A DNA stretch of 64,000 nucleotides from Cycas panzhihuaensis (GCA_023213395.1 CM041465.1:188611741-188675740); one strand, 5' to 3'. Shown: positions 1 through 13,524, counted from the stretch's first letter. The notes: generated by a model not told the origin, from the sequence alone. Numbers and translations are program-made.

Positions 1-2520
1 ACCGAGGTACACATGAATGGTCTTGGGGAGTGTAGGGTCTTTCAGAAGAGAAGTTTCTAAAAGATGGTCAAGAAAAGATGTGGACAAAGAGTCATTGTTC
101 ACCTCCTTAATTGCTTGAGACCAGGTTAAGGCATACAATGGGGTGGTCTTAAGCAATTGAATAACCTTCTTACCCTTATTCCAAGATCGCAAAGGTAATG
201 GGGTGTGTCAGTTAGGAGAACCTGAGGAAGACGATGAATTCCTCGCACCCTTCCCTTTGGCTTGAGAAGAGCGAAGGTTAGGAGACCTCCCTAGGTTCTG
301 GTTATTCTTCTGTTGGGGGTTACAATCACGTTCCCCATGTTTAGAGAAGGGATCTCTATGAACAGGTTGATCTAGGTTGGGTCTAGATGTTCGTTTTGAG
401 GAAGAGCCATGTTGTGGGGTAGCCTTAGGATGTTGTGCCTGACAGCGCGAATCATCATAGAAGCACTCCCCTTGGATGGAGCACCACTTCTTCTTAAGGG
501 AGGAGTCATGTTTCCTTGCTTAAGAGGACTAGGTGTGGCCACCCTTGGAAGGAGCATCTTATGAAGCTTGGTGAACTGGCTTGTTAGAAGTAGGAGATGA
601 AGGAGTTTGAAGCTTGAGTTCCTTCATCATACATTCAAATAAACGTATAGCTGAAGTAAGAGGGTTTAGAGTCTTCTCAGTAGAGTGGGAAGAAGACCTA
701 GTAGATTGATGAGTTTTGGTTTCCTTTGATGGTGGTGGCGCCTCATGCCACTGTGAGGACTTTAGAGGCTTCTTGAGTCTAGCCTAGATCTCAATAGCCT
801 CGAGTGCCAAGCACTTTGCTATAGCGGAGCCACACGTAGTCGCCCCCATCTTAAGGACTTCTACGTGAACTTTTAGATGAAGGGCATTGATAAAAAGGTC
901 TCTCTTCAATTCCTCAAGCAAAGTAGCCTTAGTGAAGTGAAGAAGGTCATGGAAATGCCACACAAAGTCACGATTCATCTCATCGTGGCCTTGTTTAAGT
1001 GACGAGGGATTTCATTCCACTCTTAAATAGGCGAGCCACATCAAAGTAATTAACGAACTCATCCACGAGTTGCTGGAATGAGAAGATAGAATGCGCAGGT
1101 AGGCGATAAAACCATTTGAGGGCATTGCCTTGAAGAGACCACGGAAATAGTTTCATGTGGATGTGGTCGTAAGCCCAGTAATCAATTCATGCCATAGAGA
1201 AGCTACAAACATGCTCTGTTGGGTCTTGCGACAAAGTTCCATCAAATTTGGTGACTTCAAGGGGGTGAGGCAGTAAGTTAGTCCTTAGTGCCTCAATGGA
1301 TAATGGGGTTGACCGATAGTCCATAAAGGGTCGTACCCTTGACTGGACCATAGGGTCAACAGATGTGGGAAATGACGGTGAGTAGGTTTGGCCAAATTCA
1401 AAAGAGGATGTTGTCCTCCTACTGCTTGGTGAGGAGATGTGAATCCCACATTCTAGAAAACCTGCACGGGAGTGGATAGGTATGACGTACCCATCCCTCC
1501 TAAAGATAACACTCCTTTTTGGTAAGGAGCTTGAGGGAATATGCCTTGGGAAGGAGTTGGCCCTCCTTGCAAAGGCATGGCGTAAGGTGCCATACAAGAT
1601 GGTAAACAGGAGGGGTGAGGGATCAGATTCTTCCCATACGAGCTACCTGTGGGTGGCACAATCCCATAAGGATGCAGAGGGTCCACCCCATAAGTAGGTA
1701 AGGAATTCCCTTTACCATGCCCCCATGGTTGAGTAGTGTAATCGAGAGGTAGGTAAAGAGAAGGGTCCTTACGTTGATATTGGGATTGTGTGGGGATGGA
1801 CCCCACATGACTAGAAGTAGGGGGACATGCGGGTCCCCTAGGTTTAGTAAGTGGATAAACGATGGTAGGAGGAGGGCTAGTGGTTTGACTAGTCAGGGGC
1901 ATGCTCAACCTGAGTTGGGAAGATGACATACCTTAAGTGGTCCCTAAGGTGCATATGCCATGGGTAGAGGAAGAAGATGTAAAAGGCAAGCTCATCATGG
2001 GTAAAGTAGCTAAACATAATGAGTGAGGTGAAGGGGATGTAGAAGAAGGTGGCACAATGCTTCGCAAGACCTTCTCAAACCACCTTGGGCGCGGTTGGAG
2101 GCGTGCGACTTAGAAGTATTGGCTCAAAGCCTCTACTACATCAGCGGGAGGGGTACCCACTTAATCATACGAGGTGGAAGGGGCCTCATACAAAGTGGGC
2201 CTCGTAGGGTGATTCTCATGAGAATCGCCATGGGAATGGAGAAACTCTAAAGGAGATGTGGGTTCTACTTTAGGAGTAGAAGAATGGTGAGATTGGGGGT
2301 GTGGCTAGTCACCCGAATAATAAATAGGGTCTTCACTTCCTTGGGCGGACCCTTGGAAGGAAGTAGATAGCTCTAAGTGATCGGACACATAGGTGTGGTA
2401 TGCTCAATCTGAAAGAGATCCTTCCATGATCATATCAGGATCCAATGTAGGAAGGGGATGATACAAAGGCTCTTCTGACAATGGGTGTAGGCTTCATAAG
2501 CAACATGAGAATCGTCACAT
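1..2520 (-). pseudogene. Element A: Tat-type Ty3/gypsy gag remnant
   Basis: This is the gag of a minus-strand Ty3/gypsy element that runs off the left edge of the window. Broken frames match, in order, the gag of elements B and E: a proline/serine-rich N-terminal region, the Retrotrans_gag core (784-978 includes KQGHDEMNRDFVWHFHDLLH and EELKRDLFINALHLKVHVEV), and a modified zinc knuckle (KKWCSIQGECFYDDSRC) near 440-500. The putative ATG lies at 2520, 163 bases inside the 5' LTR edge, as in E, but the second codon is a stop. Many stops and frameshifts show that it is dead. Protease and pol would lie to the left, outside the window. Confidence 0.85.
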
Positions 2521-2663
2521 GAAAGTCCTACCTATGTGTTGGGAGAAGAAGGAAATAAGGTTATGCATGCATTGGGGGCTACCCAACAAAATCAAGAAGG
2601 AAAGCTACCAAGAGGTAGCAGCACTAATAAGAAAGGGAGGAATACTAATTCCCTTACTGGCAG

Positions 2664-2683
2664 GTCCCCAGTATGGTTGCTAG
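2664..2683 (-). other. Element A primer binding site (tRNA-Arg type)
   Basis: Read on the minus strand, the bases directly after the LTR follow the Tat/Ogre primer pattern TGGCGACTCCACTGGGGA, with the form TAGCAACCATACTGGGGA. This resembles the 3' end of a tRNA-Arg complement. It fixes the LTR boundary at 2684. Confidence 0.7.
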
Positions 2684-5683
2684 TGGAATCACATCTATGG
2701 GGATGGTAACTACACTTGGCAAAGATTGGGGTAATCAACGGTAAATACCGGAATAAGAATACAATCCTACAAGTGGAAGAAACACCCACATAGGGTGTCT
2801 TTGCGTCAGAACACAGGTTCGGGACCCACGAATGGCATACAACTTCCTCAAGGTACCCTAGGCTCTTAGTTTGAAGGGTAAGATATATGTAAGGTATCTC
2901 GAATAACCCTAGAAGATAAGGTCCCCCCACCCTTGGATGGCTGGAAGGAAAGAAGGAGACCCACCAAGAAAGGGATTCCTATGGGAAAGGAATGTGACGC
3001 AAGCACAATGCACATAGATGAATGGTACGAAGTATGAGATAAAGTGCAAGTGAACCTCTCTAGGTCAATAAACCTAAAGCAGGTCTAACAGAGAAGAAGT
3101 GACAACAAAAGGAGGCCTTACCGTTATGTAGGTGAAGGGGGTCTTAAACCTTAGCAAGGTCAGCTAAGGTTGCACGTGCAGGCCTAATGTGAAAAAGTGC
3201 GTAAGAAGGGGTGACAAAAGTGCTATCATATATTCCCATAATAGAAAGAAACATAAAATATACTCCCTCTCTCTCTTTTCCTTTTCAACAATAAAAGACA
3301 GAAAAAATATTTTACACAAACTCAAACATGCACACTAAGATGATGCAAAGCTAGGGGATGTTTGCATTTAGGTAAGAGAAGGGGGGAAGTACAATTCCTA
3401 CGATGTGCTCTTTCCTATAAAAGAACTCATGCAATATGCGTGTGCAGGATGAATGCACATAGATCAATTTACTATGATTTTCCTTATGTGTGATTTATTA
3501 TGTAAGAAAATATGCTCAATAAAGGTACAAAGAGAAAGGACTATATGAAAGAAGGGAGCGCGTACCCAGAAAGTCACGCAGCCAAAGGAGATGTTTTGCT
3601 TATGTGCTGCATATGTCTTCTTGTCCTTGCTCAACATGCAACCATTGCTGAGAGGTGGTGATGAAGTGAGGCTTCCTTACCTTCCCCGTGTAAAAAGAGA
3701 AATGAAAAGGAAAGTACAAAGGGAAGCAAAATAACTATGCAAAGAAGAAAACGGAAAAGAAAGAAAGTATGGACTTACCCAGATCAGAATGCTTCTTTCT
3801 CTCCGTAAGTGTTACAGTGAAACCTACAACCACAAAGGTCTTTGCCTTCCTAAAGGGGCTTCCAGGATACAAAGCCGATATATATGCAATAATATGAAAG
3901 TAAAGTGCTAAAATATAATGCTTTAGGTTAGTTAGTCTACCACCAAAAATAACTCTACAAATCCTCAAGGAAAGCACCAATGCATGCCAAGCAAGGAGAG
4001 ATTAGCCTCAGAATAGATAACCCTCTAGCAGATACACCTCCACATTACCCTTAAGTGTAGGGTACAATGGATTAGGATAGCCTATAGGCAATAGACAGGA
4101 AAGGAAACAAATGTTGCGAAGTTTGCGGAAGTTGCCTATGTTGCAAATAGGCTATGGGCAACAAATTACAACATGGGTTGTATGAAGGCTCAAGATGAGT
4201 ATTGGACACTATTTGGGGCTGAAAGAGCTGCCCAAAAAGGGTCGTACAGGCTTGGAATTAATGCAATAAGGGCTGCACATGCTGATATCTAGTGCATGCC
4301 TAATTCCAAGGACCCTCGTGTGACCCAAAAAAGGCATAGGTGAAGGAGAGGAAGGAGGAGAAGGGGTTTGCCCTTGAGGAGTGGGCATAGTAGGTATGGA
4401 TCCTAATTTGGATCCTTTTACTCACTCCTTATGAACCCTCTCCCACAGCCTCCTTGGAAAAAACTAGGGGGGGATGGGGATATTAGGATGGCAGGGAAGC
4501 AGAGAATGGAAGAACACTCTTCTATGCAGCAAAAAAACACAAGGAAAGGAATGATATACTTAAAGAACTAACTTTTTGCAAGATAAACCTAAGGTAAAAA
4601 TATGGAACAATAATGAGAAGTACCTATTGGGTTGTGTAGGAGGCAGATCTGTCCCTGTAGACAGCAAAAAATGGCAGATTTGGAGTGCTTACAGGGTATC
4701 CCTTAGGATGGTATTACAGGAGAAACACACTTGCTAAAGGTTGTAGGAAGAGCATGGAGGCCACACTTGGGCATGGATCCTTGCTTAGAGGTGTTAGTTG
4801 ATGAGCTTGCTACCACAAACCAGTGCTGCAATAGGTAGATCTTAGGCTGGTACATCAGAAACGCAAGTGTTGTAGGTGTTTCTGTAGAGTGTTCCTGTGA
4901 GAAAAGGAGAAGAGAGCAAGAGGAAGTGGTAGAAGAGAGGCAAAATAAAATTATTTTGGGGTTTATACCCAACCCTAGCCCTAATCGAGCGATTAGGGTT
5001 AGGTTGGGGATTTGTTGGAAACTAATCCACATGGGGATTCTACAAAAAATGCGAGAATTGCCATGGTGGATTAAAAAAATAGAGGTAAACAGGCACACCG
5101 TGGTACCACGGTAAACTTCGTGGTACTGCTAAGTTTGCAGCAGTACAGGACAAGAATGTAATAAAAAGAAAGATAGGGGTCCTAGGAGCCTTGAAAGAGG
5201 ATACTCTAGGCCTAAGAGGGGTCAACCCTCCTGTCCAGGTGGCTAGGGATAGTCCAAGTAAGAAAATTAACTAGACCAGATAGGGCATCGAAAGGTAGGG
5301 TTCACAGAAACGCTATAGAAGAGCACAAAATACCCATCACTCCTAGAGAAAAGCTAGGGGTTGTGGTAGGTGACAAGGGTGTGAGTAGATCACATGAGTT
5401 AGTTAAAGCTCGAGGCGATGTGGAGGTGATGCACAAGATTGTAGAGTTCCATGGGGGTACGCGTCTCGCAGAGGAGCGTATCCCGTGGGTCGTCATAGGC
5501 TAGGGACATGCAACACGATCAAGCAAGATGCATAATCAATCATAAAAAAATGTGCCAATCAATCATGCAATTCAAATAATTCTTCAATCTACAATCTCTG
5601 AAGTGACTAAGATGGGAGAGAGAAGCATACCTGCACTTACCTGAGTCGACCTGTCCATACCCATTCCCAGTAGGTGGGAAACA
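2684..5683 (-). repeat. Element A 5' LTR (3.0 kb)
   Basis: On the minus strand the repeat starts TGTTTCCCACC at 5683 and ends CA at 2684, next to the primer site. It is a diverged relative of the four LTRs of elements B and E, sharing their terminal segment (5630-5683) and the stretch around 2910-2945. A TATA-like box (GGGTATAAAC on the minus strand) lies at 4961-4970. A 16 bp perfect palindrome, ACCGTGGTACCACGGT, lies about 130 bases upstream at 5097-5112. The element interrupts the RNase H frame of F. The right-hand target duplication is probably atatg (5684-5688); the left one is outside the window. Short ORFs within it are chance. Confidence 0.85.
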
Positions 5684-7346
5684 ATATGTTAGCACAAGAA
5701 GATGAGTCTGGCAAAGAGAGAGGGCTATATATTTTATTAGTAGGAACCTCGTGGCAGTTAAGATTCACTATCCTTTTCATAAGAAAGATTATCTTACTTT
5801 AGTTTTTACTATTAAGAAGCTTCACCACTACCTCCTTGGGAATAGGGTCCACCTTATTGTTCAATATTATCCTATAAGGTACTTACTTACTAAGTCTAAC
5901 CTTACTAGTCGATTAGGTAAGTGGTCCTTATTACTTCAAGAATTTGATGTATAAGTGATCAATAGAAAGTCTAAGTAAGGCATGATCATTCTATAGATCA
6001 TGGCTAATGCCCCTCTTCCAAATCATTATAGTCAACCCATTGATAATTCTCTTCCTAATTAACATATCTTCCATATCTAGGGTATTTCTTCTGATGACCC
6101 ATGGTATGGAGAGATTAGATTGTATCTTCATGATCAATCTTTTCCTTCTCTTGATACTTTAAAGAGGAGAAGATGAATTTGCACTAGTACTATACAATAC
6201 CTTTTGTTTGATGATACTTTATACAAGTATTCTTTTGATGGAGTCATACTAAGGTGCCTTTCACTTAATGAATCCTTAGTTACTTTGATAGAATCCCATG
6301 ACGGTATATGTGGTGGACATTTTGGTGGTCAATCAATGGCCTAATGCATTCTTCATATAGGTTATTATTGGCCCATCCTATTTAAGGATACCCACTCCTA
6401 TGTCCAAAGATATCAGAAATGTCAATCCCATGCAACTTGAATCCACCAACCTACGTAAGAAATGAAATAGATAGTTTCACCTTAGTCTTTCTCCCAATGG
6501 GTTCTTGACCTCATTGGAAAGATCTTTCCAACATCCTCAAATGGGCATAAGTTCATTCTAATTATGACCAAATACTTTATGAAGTAGAGTGAAGCTTTCT
6601 CATTGATTTTTTCTATTGGAAAGATCATGGCTACCGTTATATTCCATCACATTATTTGTAGATTTGGGATACTAGATGTTATCATTACTAATAATGTAAC
6701 TTCATTTTGCAATCCCCATGTCAATGATTTATGTAGTAAGTTTCATATTACCCATAGAATATCTACCCCATATCATCCTCAGGTGAATGGCCAGGTGGAA
6801 GCATTTAACAAGATCTTAACTAAGATTTTGGCTAAGACTATTACTACCTCTCATAGGGATTGGTACTCTCAATTGATTCTAGCATTATGGGCCTATAGGA
6901 TGACCATCAGAAATGTTATGGGTATGACATCATTCTCTTTTATTTATGGTGTTGAAAATGTTTTACCATTGGAGGTTAAAATTCCTTCTCTACACATCTC
7001 ATTAAAGGAATTTACTGATGAGTAGTTCCAAAGGGAAACTTACCTTTTGGGGCTAGAGAAGCTAGATCAGACTCATTTGCAAGTCTTGTAAAATAATGTC
7101 ATATCTAATGCTAGGGTTCAAGCTGTGCATAGTAAGTAGCTTAGGCCTAGAAAGATTAATGTGGGTGATAAAGTTTTGAAATTGGAATATTTACACGATA
7201 GGCAATGGAAGTTTTCTCCTAAATGGATAGGACCTTTCCTGGTAATTAAGGATTTAACTAATGGATCAAATCAAATTTTGATCTTGGAAGGATTAGAGTT
7301 TAAGAGACCTATTAATTCCCAATATTTGAGAAGATTTTATGCCTAG
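5684..7346 (+). pseudogene. Element F: Ty3/gypsy (Tat) pol remnant, RNase H plus integrase
   Basis: This is the 3' half of a Tat-type pol polyprotein on the plus strand, cut on its left by element A. RNase H starts at about 5690 (LAQEDESGKERAIYFISR) and runs to about 5950. A short linker leads straight into integrase, with no extra RNase H between them. Integrase shows the HHCC zinc finger (GICGGHFGGQSMA, about 6310) but one zinc cysteine appears replaced (RYQKC). The core includes VLDLIG, then IITNNVTSF where family members have ITDNGTPF (second catalytic Asp to Asn), then NGQVEAFNK with the catalytic Glu. The C-terminal GPF module (SPKWIGPFLVI) is at 7210-7250. Several in-frame stops make this a pseudogene. 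Confidence 0.9.
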
Positions 7347-7369
7347 CAACATGCATGTGAGTACCTCCG

Positions 7370-7680
7370 CAATGAGAATAAACTATAGCTCTGAAACCAA
7401 TACCTTTATCTAATGAGCTAAAACTATGGGCAAACCTTATCTTCATTCTGATTGAACCTATGTAATGAGGATAATCTATGGCTCGAAAACTAGCACCTTT
7501 GCTTAATAAGCTTAAACTATGGGAAAATCCCTTCTTTTCAAAGATCAATGGCTCTAAAACTTGTACTTTTGTCTAATGAGATTAAACTATGGGCAAATCC
7601 CTTTTTTCTTTCTAATCTGTGGCTCCAAAACTTATATCTTTGCCTAACAAGCTAAAACTATGGGCAAATCTCCTCTTCTT
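7370..7680 (+). repeat. Minisatellite downstream of F integrase
   Basis: About four imperfect units of roughly 65-90 bp follow the integrase stop. Each has the form 'ggctctaaaacttgtacctttg...taatgagctaaaactatgggcaaa', with clear copies near 7371-7450, 7460-7540, 7545-7615 and 7618-7670. Variable tandem repeats between pol and the 3' LTR are typical of Tat elements. Confidence 0.75.
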
Positions 7681-8506
7681 CCTGATACTTTATTGCTTTC
7701 ATTAAGCATTGTGGAATTTTTGTGATAGATCTAGCCCATAATCATGTAAGTCATGTGTTTTTTTTAGCAACTACACTGATTGTAAGTTTACCATCATTTG
7801 GATCTCCTTCTCTTTTGAGTTTTGTACTCAAAAGAGTACCTACGCCCCCAACTTTATTATACTTTTATCTCAGAAAGAAAAACACCTTTGTCAGCTTCGA
7901 GTATCCACTCATTCATTGAGAGTTCCTTTTATTCATCAGCTTGTTACCTTGTTGATTTAGACCTCACTTTCACTCACTAGTTAGTTACCTTTGGGATTTC
8001 CTTTTCAGTCGTATACCACTAATTGTTGATTATTTTTATTATCTTTGGTTCTCTTTATTATTCCTTTGGAATATATACTCATTCTATTGACTTCCCTTCA
8101 CACTTAAAGACATTGTGATTTTGATTTCCTTTTTGCTTTATGCAGTTCACTCCTTAAGGAGATTGGCCCCTTTCCCTTTTAAGATTCTGTTAAAAAGGAG
8201 AAATCCTTACTCTATTAAGTAGAAGAATTTCTTAAGAAAATAAATATGATCCTATCCTTATAAAATATGGAAAATGAAGTTAAAAAGAAGGAAAAGAAGA
8301 AGAAGAAGAAGAAGAAAGAAAGTTGAAAGAAAGTAAAAGTAAGTTTATTATTTTCATCCTCTTGTAATCTGGGGCAAATAGCATGGCAACTTCATCCCTG
8401 ATTATCTATCTATAGGTAGGGTTCACTTGGATGAGTCATTCGGGATTTTCAAATCTAACTGCTTGGGTCTATCATGGCCTCAGTTATGATCGAACCCTAC
8501 TTGACA
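7681..8506 (+). other. Non-coding 3' region of F, left of the D insertion
   Basis: AT-rich sequence with no convincing gene. It contains an (aag)n microsatellite at about 8295-8315. The end of this stretch joins 13758 once D and one target-duplication copy are removed. Nothing else was recognised. Confidence 0.5.
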
Positions 8507-8511
8507 CTTTG

Positions 8512-8720
8512 TGTAAAAGGTAATGTTTTACCTTAGGTTATAATATTTAATGTAAGGGTCATGTACCACCTTTTTTCTCCTTTCTCAAGTTGACAAGTGG
8601 AATTACATGGTTGAGTGGTTACCAATTGTACCCACCTTGTACTTGTATATATATATACAACGAATCATCAATAAAATATGTTGAGAGAGTGAATTTGTTC
8701 CTCATTAAGGAATTTTTACA
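8512..8720 (+). repeat. Element D 5' LTR
   Basis: A 209 bp LTR ending directly at the primer site. It contains a TA-repeat TATA element (gtatatatatatac) near 8645-8658, followed by the probable transcription start region. Confidence 0.95.
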
Positions 8721-8733
8721 TGGTATCAAAGTA
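8721..8733 (+). other. Element D primer binding site (tRNA-iMet)
   Basis: TGGTATCAAAGTA begins immediately after the LTR and matches the plant initiator-Met primer consensus TGGTATCAGAGC at most positions. Confidence 0.85.
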
Positions 8734-9400
8734 GGCCCTTTAGTCCTCCTACCTGTGAAGAAGCAAATATGGGATTCATTAAAAGGAGAAGAAGACAAAT
8801 AATTATTACAAGAATTTATTGTGTGAAGACAAAATTGTCTAGGCAAAGTTGAAAGAAGAATCATACGACTTTTTTTTATGATTGTACAGATGTCAAAAAT
8901 CAAAGTCATCAGAATTCAATGAAACTTACCTAGATCAAAGACTGAAGCTTCCTCTACATCTTTCTCTTCTGCAATGACATCATTCAGAGTCATTTTGACC
9001 TAATTTTAGGCCAAAGTATAGGCACGTAGGTTTGGAGCCTTCTCTTAGCAATTTTTTCAAAAATTTTCAATCAAAATCCCTGGTACAAGTACTCAAATCC
9101 TTTCTAATCCCTAGATGAAGGTTTTCAGTGATTCCTTGCATAAATTCGAAGAGTTTTTTCTATAGTTTTTTTCAAAAACGGTAAAAACCCTTGGGCGCAG
9201 ATTTTCTTCTTCTGGCTTTTACTCTCACATCTGAAGTTCATTCAAGAAAACAATCATAGATCTAGACACCCATTTGTGAGCTCTTTCTTTTAAGACCAAT
9301 TTCATCTTATTCAGTATAACTTTAGTACCGTATGGAATTCTGTACAGCAAGCCACACAGATAATTAAATTTAGTTGTTTTGTTCCCAATTGCCCTTAATA

Positions 9401-10272
9401 ATGGCCTCCTCTATTGGTTCACTGAATTAAAGTGAGAAACTTAGAGAAATGAACTTTAGTGTCTAGAAAATTAAAATTGAAGGACCGTTGAGAGCAAAAT
9501 GGGCTTGAAAAATCACTACTAGGGATGAAAAATAGTCAGCCAACGCAACAGATTTGACTAGTTGGGAGGAAAGGAATAATGTTGTTGTGTCAGTCCTCAA
9601 ACTCTCGATTTCTAACTCATTACTAGTTTATGTAGATAGCCTAGAAAATGCAAATGAAATACGGTAAGTTATGACTTCAATGTTTAGCAGAAAAAATGAA
9701 GCCAGAATTGTGGCATTAAGAGAAGAGCTTTATAAATTGAAAATGAGAGAGGAACAAACTGTGTTAGATTTCTTAACCAAGTTAATTAGCATTAAAATTG
9801 CCCTTTTCATAGTAGGAGAGAAGTTAACGGACTTAGAACTAATTCATTTAGTGCTCAATAAACTTCCAGAGTCCTTTGATAACATGGTGAATATGTTGGC
9901 AGGAGGAGGACATACAGCCACAATGTGTTTTAACACTTTGACAAGACATATGTATGGACAAGAGCAAAGAAATCAAAGGTACTAAGAAGAGTTAGAAATT
10001 GAAGATACTCTCATTTCAAAATTTCAAATAGGAGGTAGAGGAAGAGGATAATTTAATCCCAGATTAAGAGGAAGAACACCAGCAAGTCACATGGGACATT
10101 GGACAGAAGGAAGAGGACGAGGAAGAATGATCAACAATCCACCTCGAGATGCGAGAGTATGTTTTAACTGTAGAAAACCAGGTCACTTCTCAAGTAATTG
10201 TAGAGCTTTTGATGTTTCTTATCATTGTGGCCAAACAAGTCATTATCCCTATCAGTGCTACGGACACGCGTA
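9401..10272 (+). pseudogene. Element D gag remnant
   Basis: A copia-type gag. The first ATG (9401, MASSIGSLN) is followed by a stop after nine codons. The central region (9671-9985) has the usual helical gag core, including LREELYKLKMREEQTVLDF and LIHLVLNKLPESFDNMVNML. Towards the end is a basic RG-rich stretch, then a complete CCHC zinc knuckle (CFNCRKPGHFSSNC, about 10160-10201). A second, damaged knuckle (YHCGQTSHYPYQC) has Tyr in place of its first Cys. Two knuckles in tandem are less usual than one for a copia gag. Stops around 9980 and 10271 break the frame into pol. Confidence 0.85.
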
Positions 10273-10319
10273 ATCAAGAAAGGAAAACAATAGGTATTTG
10301 GAAATTATAGCAAAGAAAA

Positions 10320-13300
10320 GGACATACCAGAAGAAGAAATTGAAATTGCCTTTATTGCAGCCCTGGCAGCAAATGTAAACGCAACAGAAAACTGGTATAT
10401 AGACTTGGGTACCTCATATCACATGACAGGAGTCAAAGAATGGTTTGAAATCATTAATCCCTATGAATGCAACACATCTATTGAGCTAGGAGATAATTTT
10501 CCCTTACACATAAGGGGAATAGGAAAAATCGCCATATGCATTGACAAAAAAATTCAACGTATTAGCAATGTCTTTTCTGTACCTGGAATAAAAAAGAATC
10601 TTCTGTCAGTTTCACAATTGAGTGATAAAAATTTAAGAACAATATTCGATGAATATGGATATTGTTATATTCTTGATATGAAAAGAAATGGGATAGTTAT
10701 AGCTAAAGGAGAAAATGCAATAGGTTGTATAAACTCCTTTTAACTCCTGTAATGCCTAACAAAGGCCTCACCAAAATGATTTCTGATGTAAAAGCTTATG
10801 CTGTAGATAGCACTGATAATAGTGAAACTTGGCATTCAAAGTATAGTCATATCTCTCATGATAGATTAGAAAGATTAAAAAAATATAACATGGTAAATGG
10901 TCTGCCAGATATCTCATTTAACCATTTTATATGTAAAAGTTGTATGATGGGAAAACAACACAGAACTCCATTTTCAAAGAGTACATGGCACACACAATGC
11001 AAATTGGAATTAATACACACCAACCTATGTGGTCCATTTATGCCCATCTCGATAAATGGATCAAGGTATTTCTTGACCTTCATTGATGATTTTTCTAGAA
11101 AAGTTTGGGTATACTTTCTATCTAGCAAATAAAAAACGTTTGGATATTTTAAAGAATTTAAAGCTGCAAGTGAATTGAAAAGCGGTCAAAGGATCAAATA
11201 TGTTCATTCTGATAGAGGTGGTGAGTTTATGTCTACTGAATTTATTCATTTCTACAAAACACATGGAATTCAAAGACAGTTCACAACTCTGTATACACCT
11301 CAATCCAATGGAGTTGCAGAAAGAATGAATAGAACAATTATAGAAATGGCCCATTGCATGCTAAATAGTAAATATTTAGCAAAGAAATATTGGGCAGAAG
11401 CTGTATATACAGCTGCATATTTGATCAATAGAAGCCCTACTCAGTCCTTAGACAATATAACTCCTAAAGAAGCATGGTAAGGACACAAACCTGATGTAAG
11501 CCATTTGAAAATATTTGGCTGCAAGGCTTATGTTCATATTCCAGACAAGAAGAGAGTCAAATTAGATAATAAAAGTATTGAATGCATAATGGTTGGATAT
11601 AGCAACCATTCAAAGGCTTACAAGTGTATGGATCCAAAAACAGATAAGTTTTATATCAGCAGGGATGTAATTTTTTACGAGAAAAAGGAAAATATTGATA
11701 CAATAATATAGATTGATGAAGATCATTTGGATATATGTCCTGATGAGTTGGAAGACAAGTCAGATATAACTTCACAAATAATTGAGATAGGAGAAGATTC
11801 TTCAGAAAATGAGAATCCAGATAAGCAATTAACCAGTAGTTCCAACCTCGAATTAGATAATAGCTCTAACTCCAGAGATGAAGAAAAGTCGTTACAAGAA
11901 TGCACCTCAAAAAAGGTACTAGGGTGCTATCTTAAAACTCTTGAAGAAACAAGAGGAGATATATTTGAACATCGAACAAGATCACAAAAACCTCAGGCTT
12001 TGCTTTATTCCATTGAACCAAACTCTTATAAAGAAGTCAGTAGTTTCCAAAATTGGAGAATTGAAATGGATGCTGAAATTGAAGCCATACAAAAGAACAA
12101 GACATGGGACCTCATCCCAATTCCAGAAGATAAACCCATTGTAAATTACAAATGGGTATATAAGATAAAAGAGAAGCCAAATGGAGAAGTAGAAAAATAC
12201 AAGGCTAGACTGGTATCAAAAGGCTATACTCAAATAGTAGGAATCGATTATGAAGAAACATTTTCACCCATGGTAAAATTGAACACGGTAAGAACAGTGA
12301 TTGCTCTTGCTACCCAAAAAGGTTGGGAAATCTATCAAATGGATGTCAAAAGTGTGTTCTTGAATGGAGACCTTAAGGAAGAGGTATATATATATCAACC
12401 AGAAGGATACATAAAAGCAGGACATAAAATATGGTTTGCAAATTGAAGAAGGCACTATATGGGCTTAAACAAGCTCCAAGAGCTTGGTATGCTAAGTTAG
12501 ACTCATACTTAACAGAAAATGGTTTTCATTAATGTGAATCTAATCATAGTATGTATATAAAAGGTAATTTAGGATCTATCTCCATTGTTGTGGTATATGT
12601 GGATGACATGCTGATCACTGGAGATGACAAAAATTCAATAGCATTTATCAAAGATAAGTTTGAAAAGGTATTTGAAATGATAGATTTAGGAATGCTGCAT
12701 TATTACCTTGGAATAGAAGTTAAACAAAACAATTCTTCTATTACTCTCTCACAAACAAAATATGTAAAGAACTTGTTGACCGAGTTTGGAATGGAGAATT
12801 ATAATAATGTTAGCACACCAATGGAAATAGGGATTATGTTGAATACAGAACAGGATGCAACTTCATTCGATGCCACACAATACAGACAACTAGTTGGAAG
12901 CTTAATCTATCTCATAGCCACAGGACCAGACATATCATATGCTGTAGGGTTGATCTCCAGATTCATAGAAAATCGTAAAATCCCACATTGGAATGCTGCA
13001 AAAAGAATCTTGCGTTACTTGAAGGGAACCATGGATCTTGGCTTGAGATATGATAAAGAAAATGACACACAATTAACAGGTCTCTGTGATTCAGACTGGG
13101 TTGGAGACAAAACAGATAGAAAGTCAACATCAAGGTATTGTTTCTTCCTTGGAAAATCCTTGATCTTCTAGAACAGTCAATGGTTGCATTGTCGTCAACA
13201 GAAGCAGAATACAAGTCAGCAGTTAACGCCACATATGAAGGAATATGGATTAGACAACTACTAAAAGAACTAGGAGGAGAACAAACAATATCTACTTGAA

Positions 13301-13524
13301 TATTTTGTGATAATTAAAGTACCATAAAAATGACGAAGAACCCTATTTTACATGCCAGAATAAAGCATATCAAAGTACATCATCATTTTATTAGGGAGAA
13401 GGTACATAATAAAAAAATCAAACTTCAGCATTGTCCGTTAGAATATCAAATTACTGATATGCTCACTAAACCTCTTGGGAAAGAGAAATTCAGTGTTTTT
13501 AGAAACCTACTAGGGTTAAGATAG
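10320..13524 (+). pseudogene. Element D copia pol: protease, integrase, reverse transcriptase, RNase H
   Basis: The pol polyprotein is nearly complete but split by stops and frameshifts. The protease motif reads WYIDLGTSYHMTG (10396-), with Leu in place of the middle residue of DSG. The pre-integrase domain has WHSKYSHISHDRL. Integrase has LIHTNLCGP, where most copia elements have Asp at the Asn, so the first catalytic Asp seems lost; the second Asp (VHSDRGGEF) and the Glu (NGVAERMNRTI) remain. Reverse transcriptase shows YQMDVKSVFLNGDL and an intact YVDD box (VVYVDDMLITG, about 12595-12625). RNase H has [15 protein letters not shown], and the frame closes at 13524, about 20 bases before the 3' LTR. 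Confidence 0.93.

Noticed and set aside
1453-1929. Second minus-strand gag-like ORF overlapping 1187-1597
   Set aside because: Both are pieces of one gag in different frames caused by frameshifts, so I merged them into the element A gag remnant.
8641-8660. TA dinucleotide run
   Set aside because: Present in both D LTRs as part of the promoter-like region, not an independent microsatellite locus.
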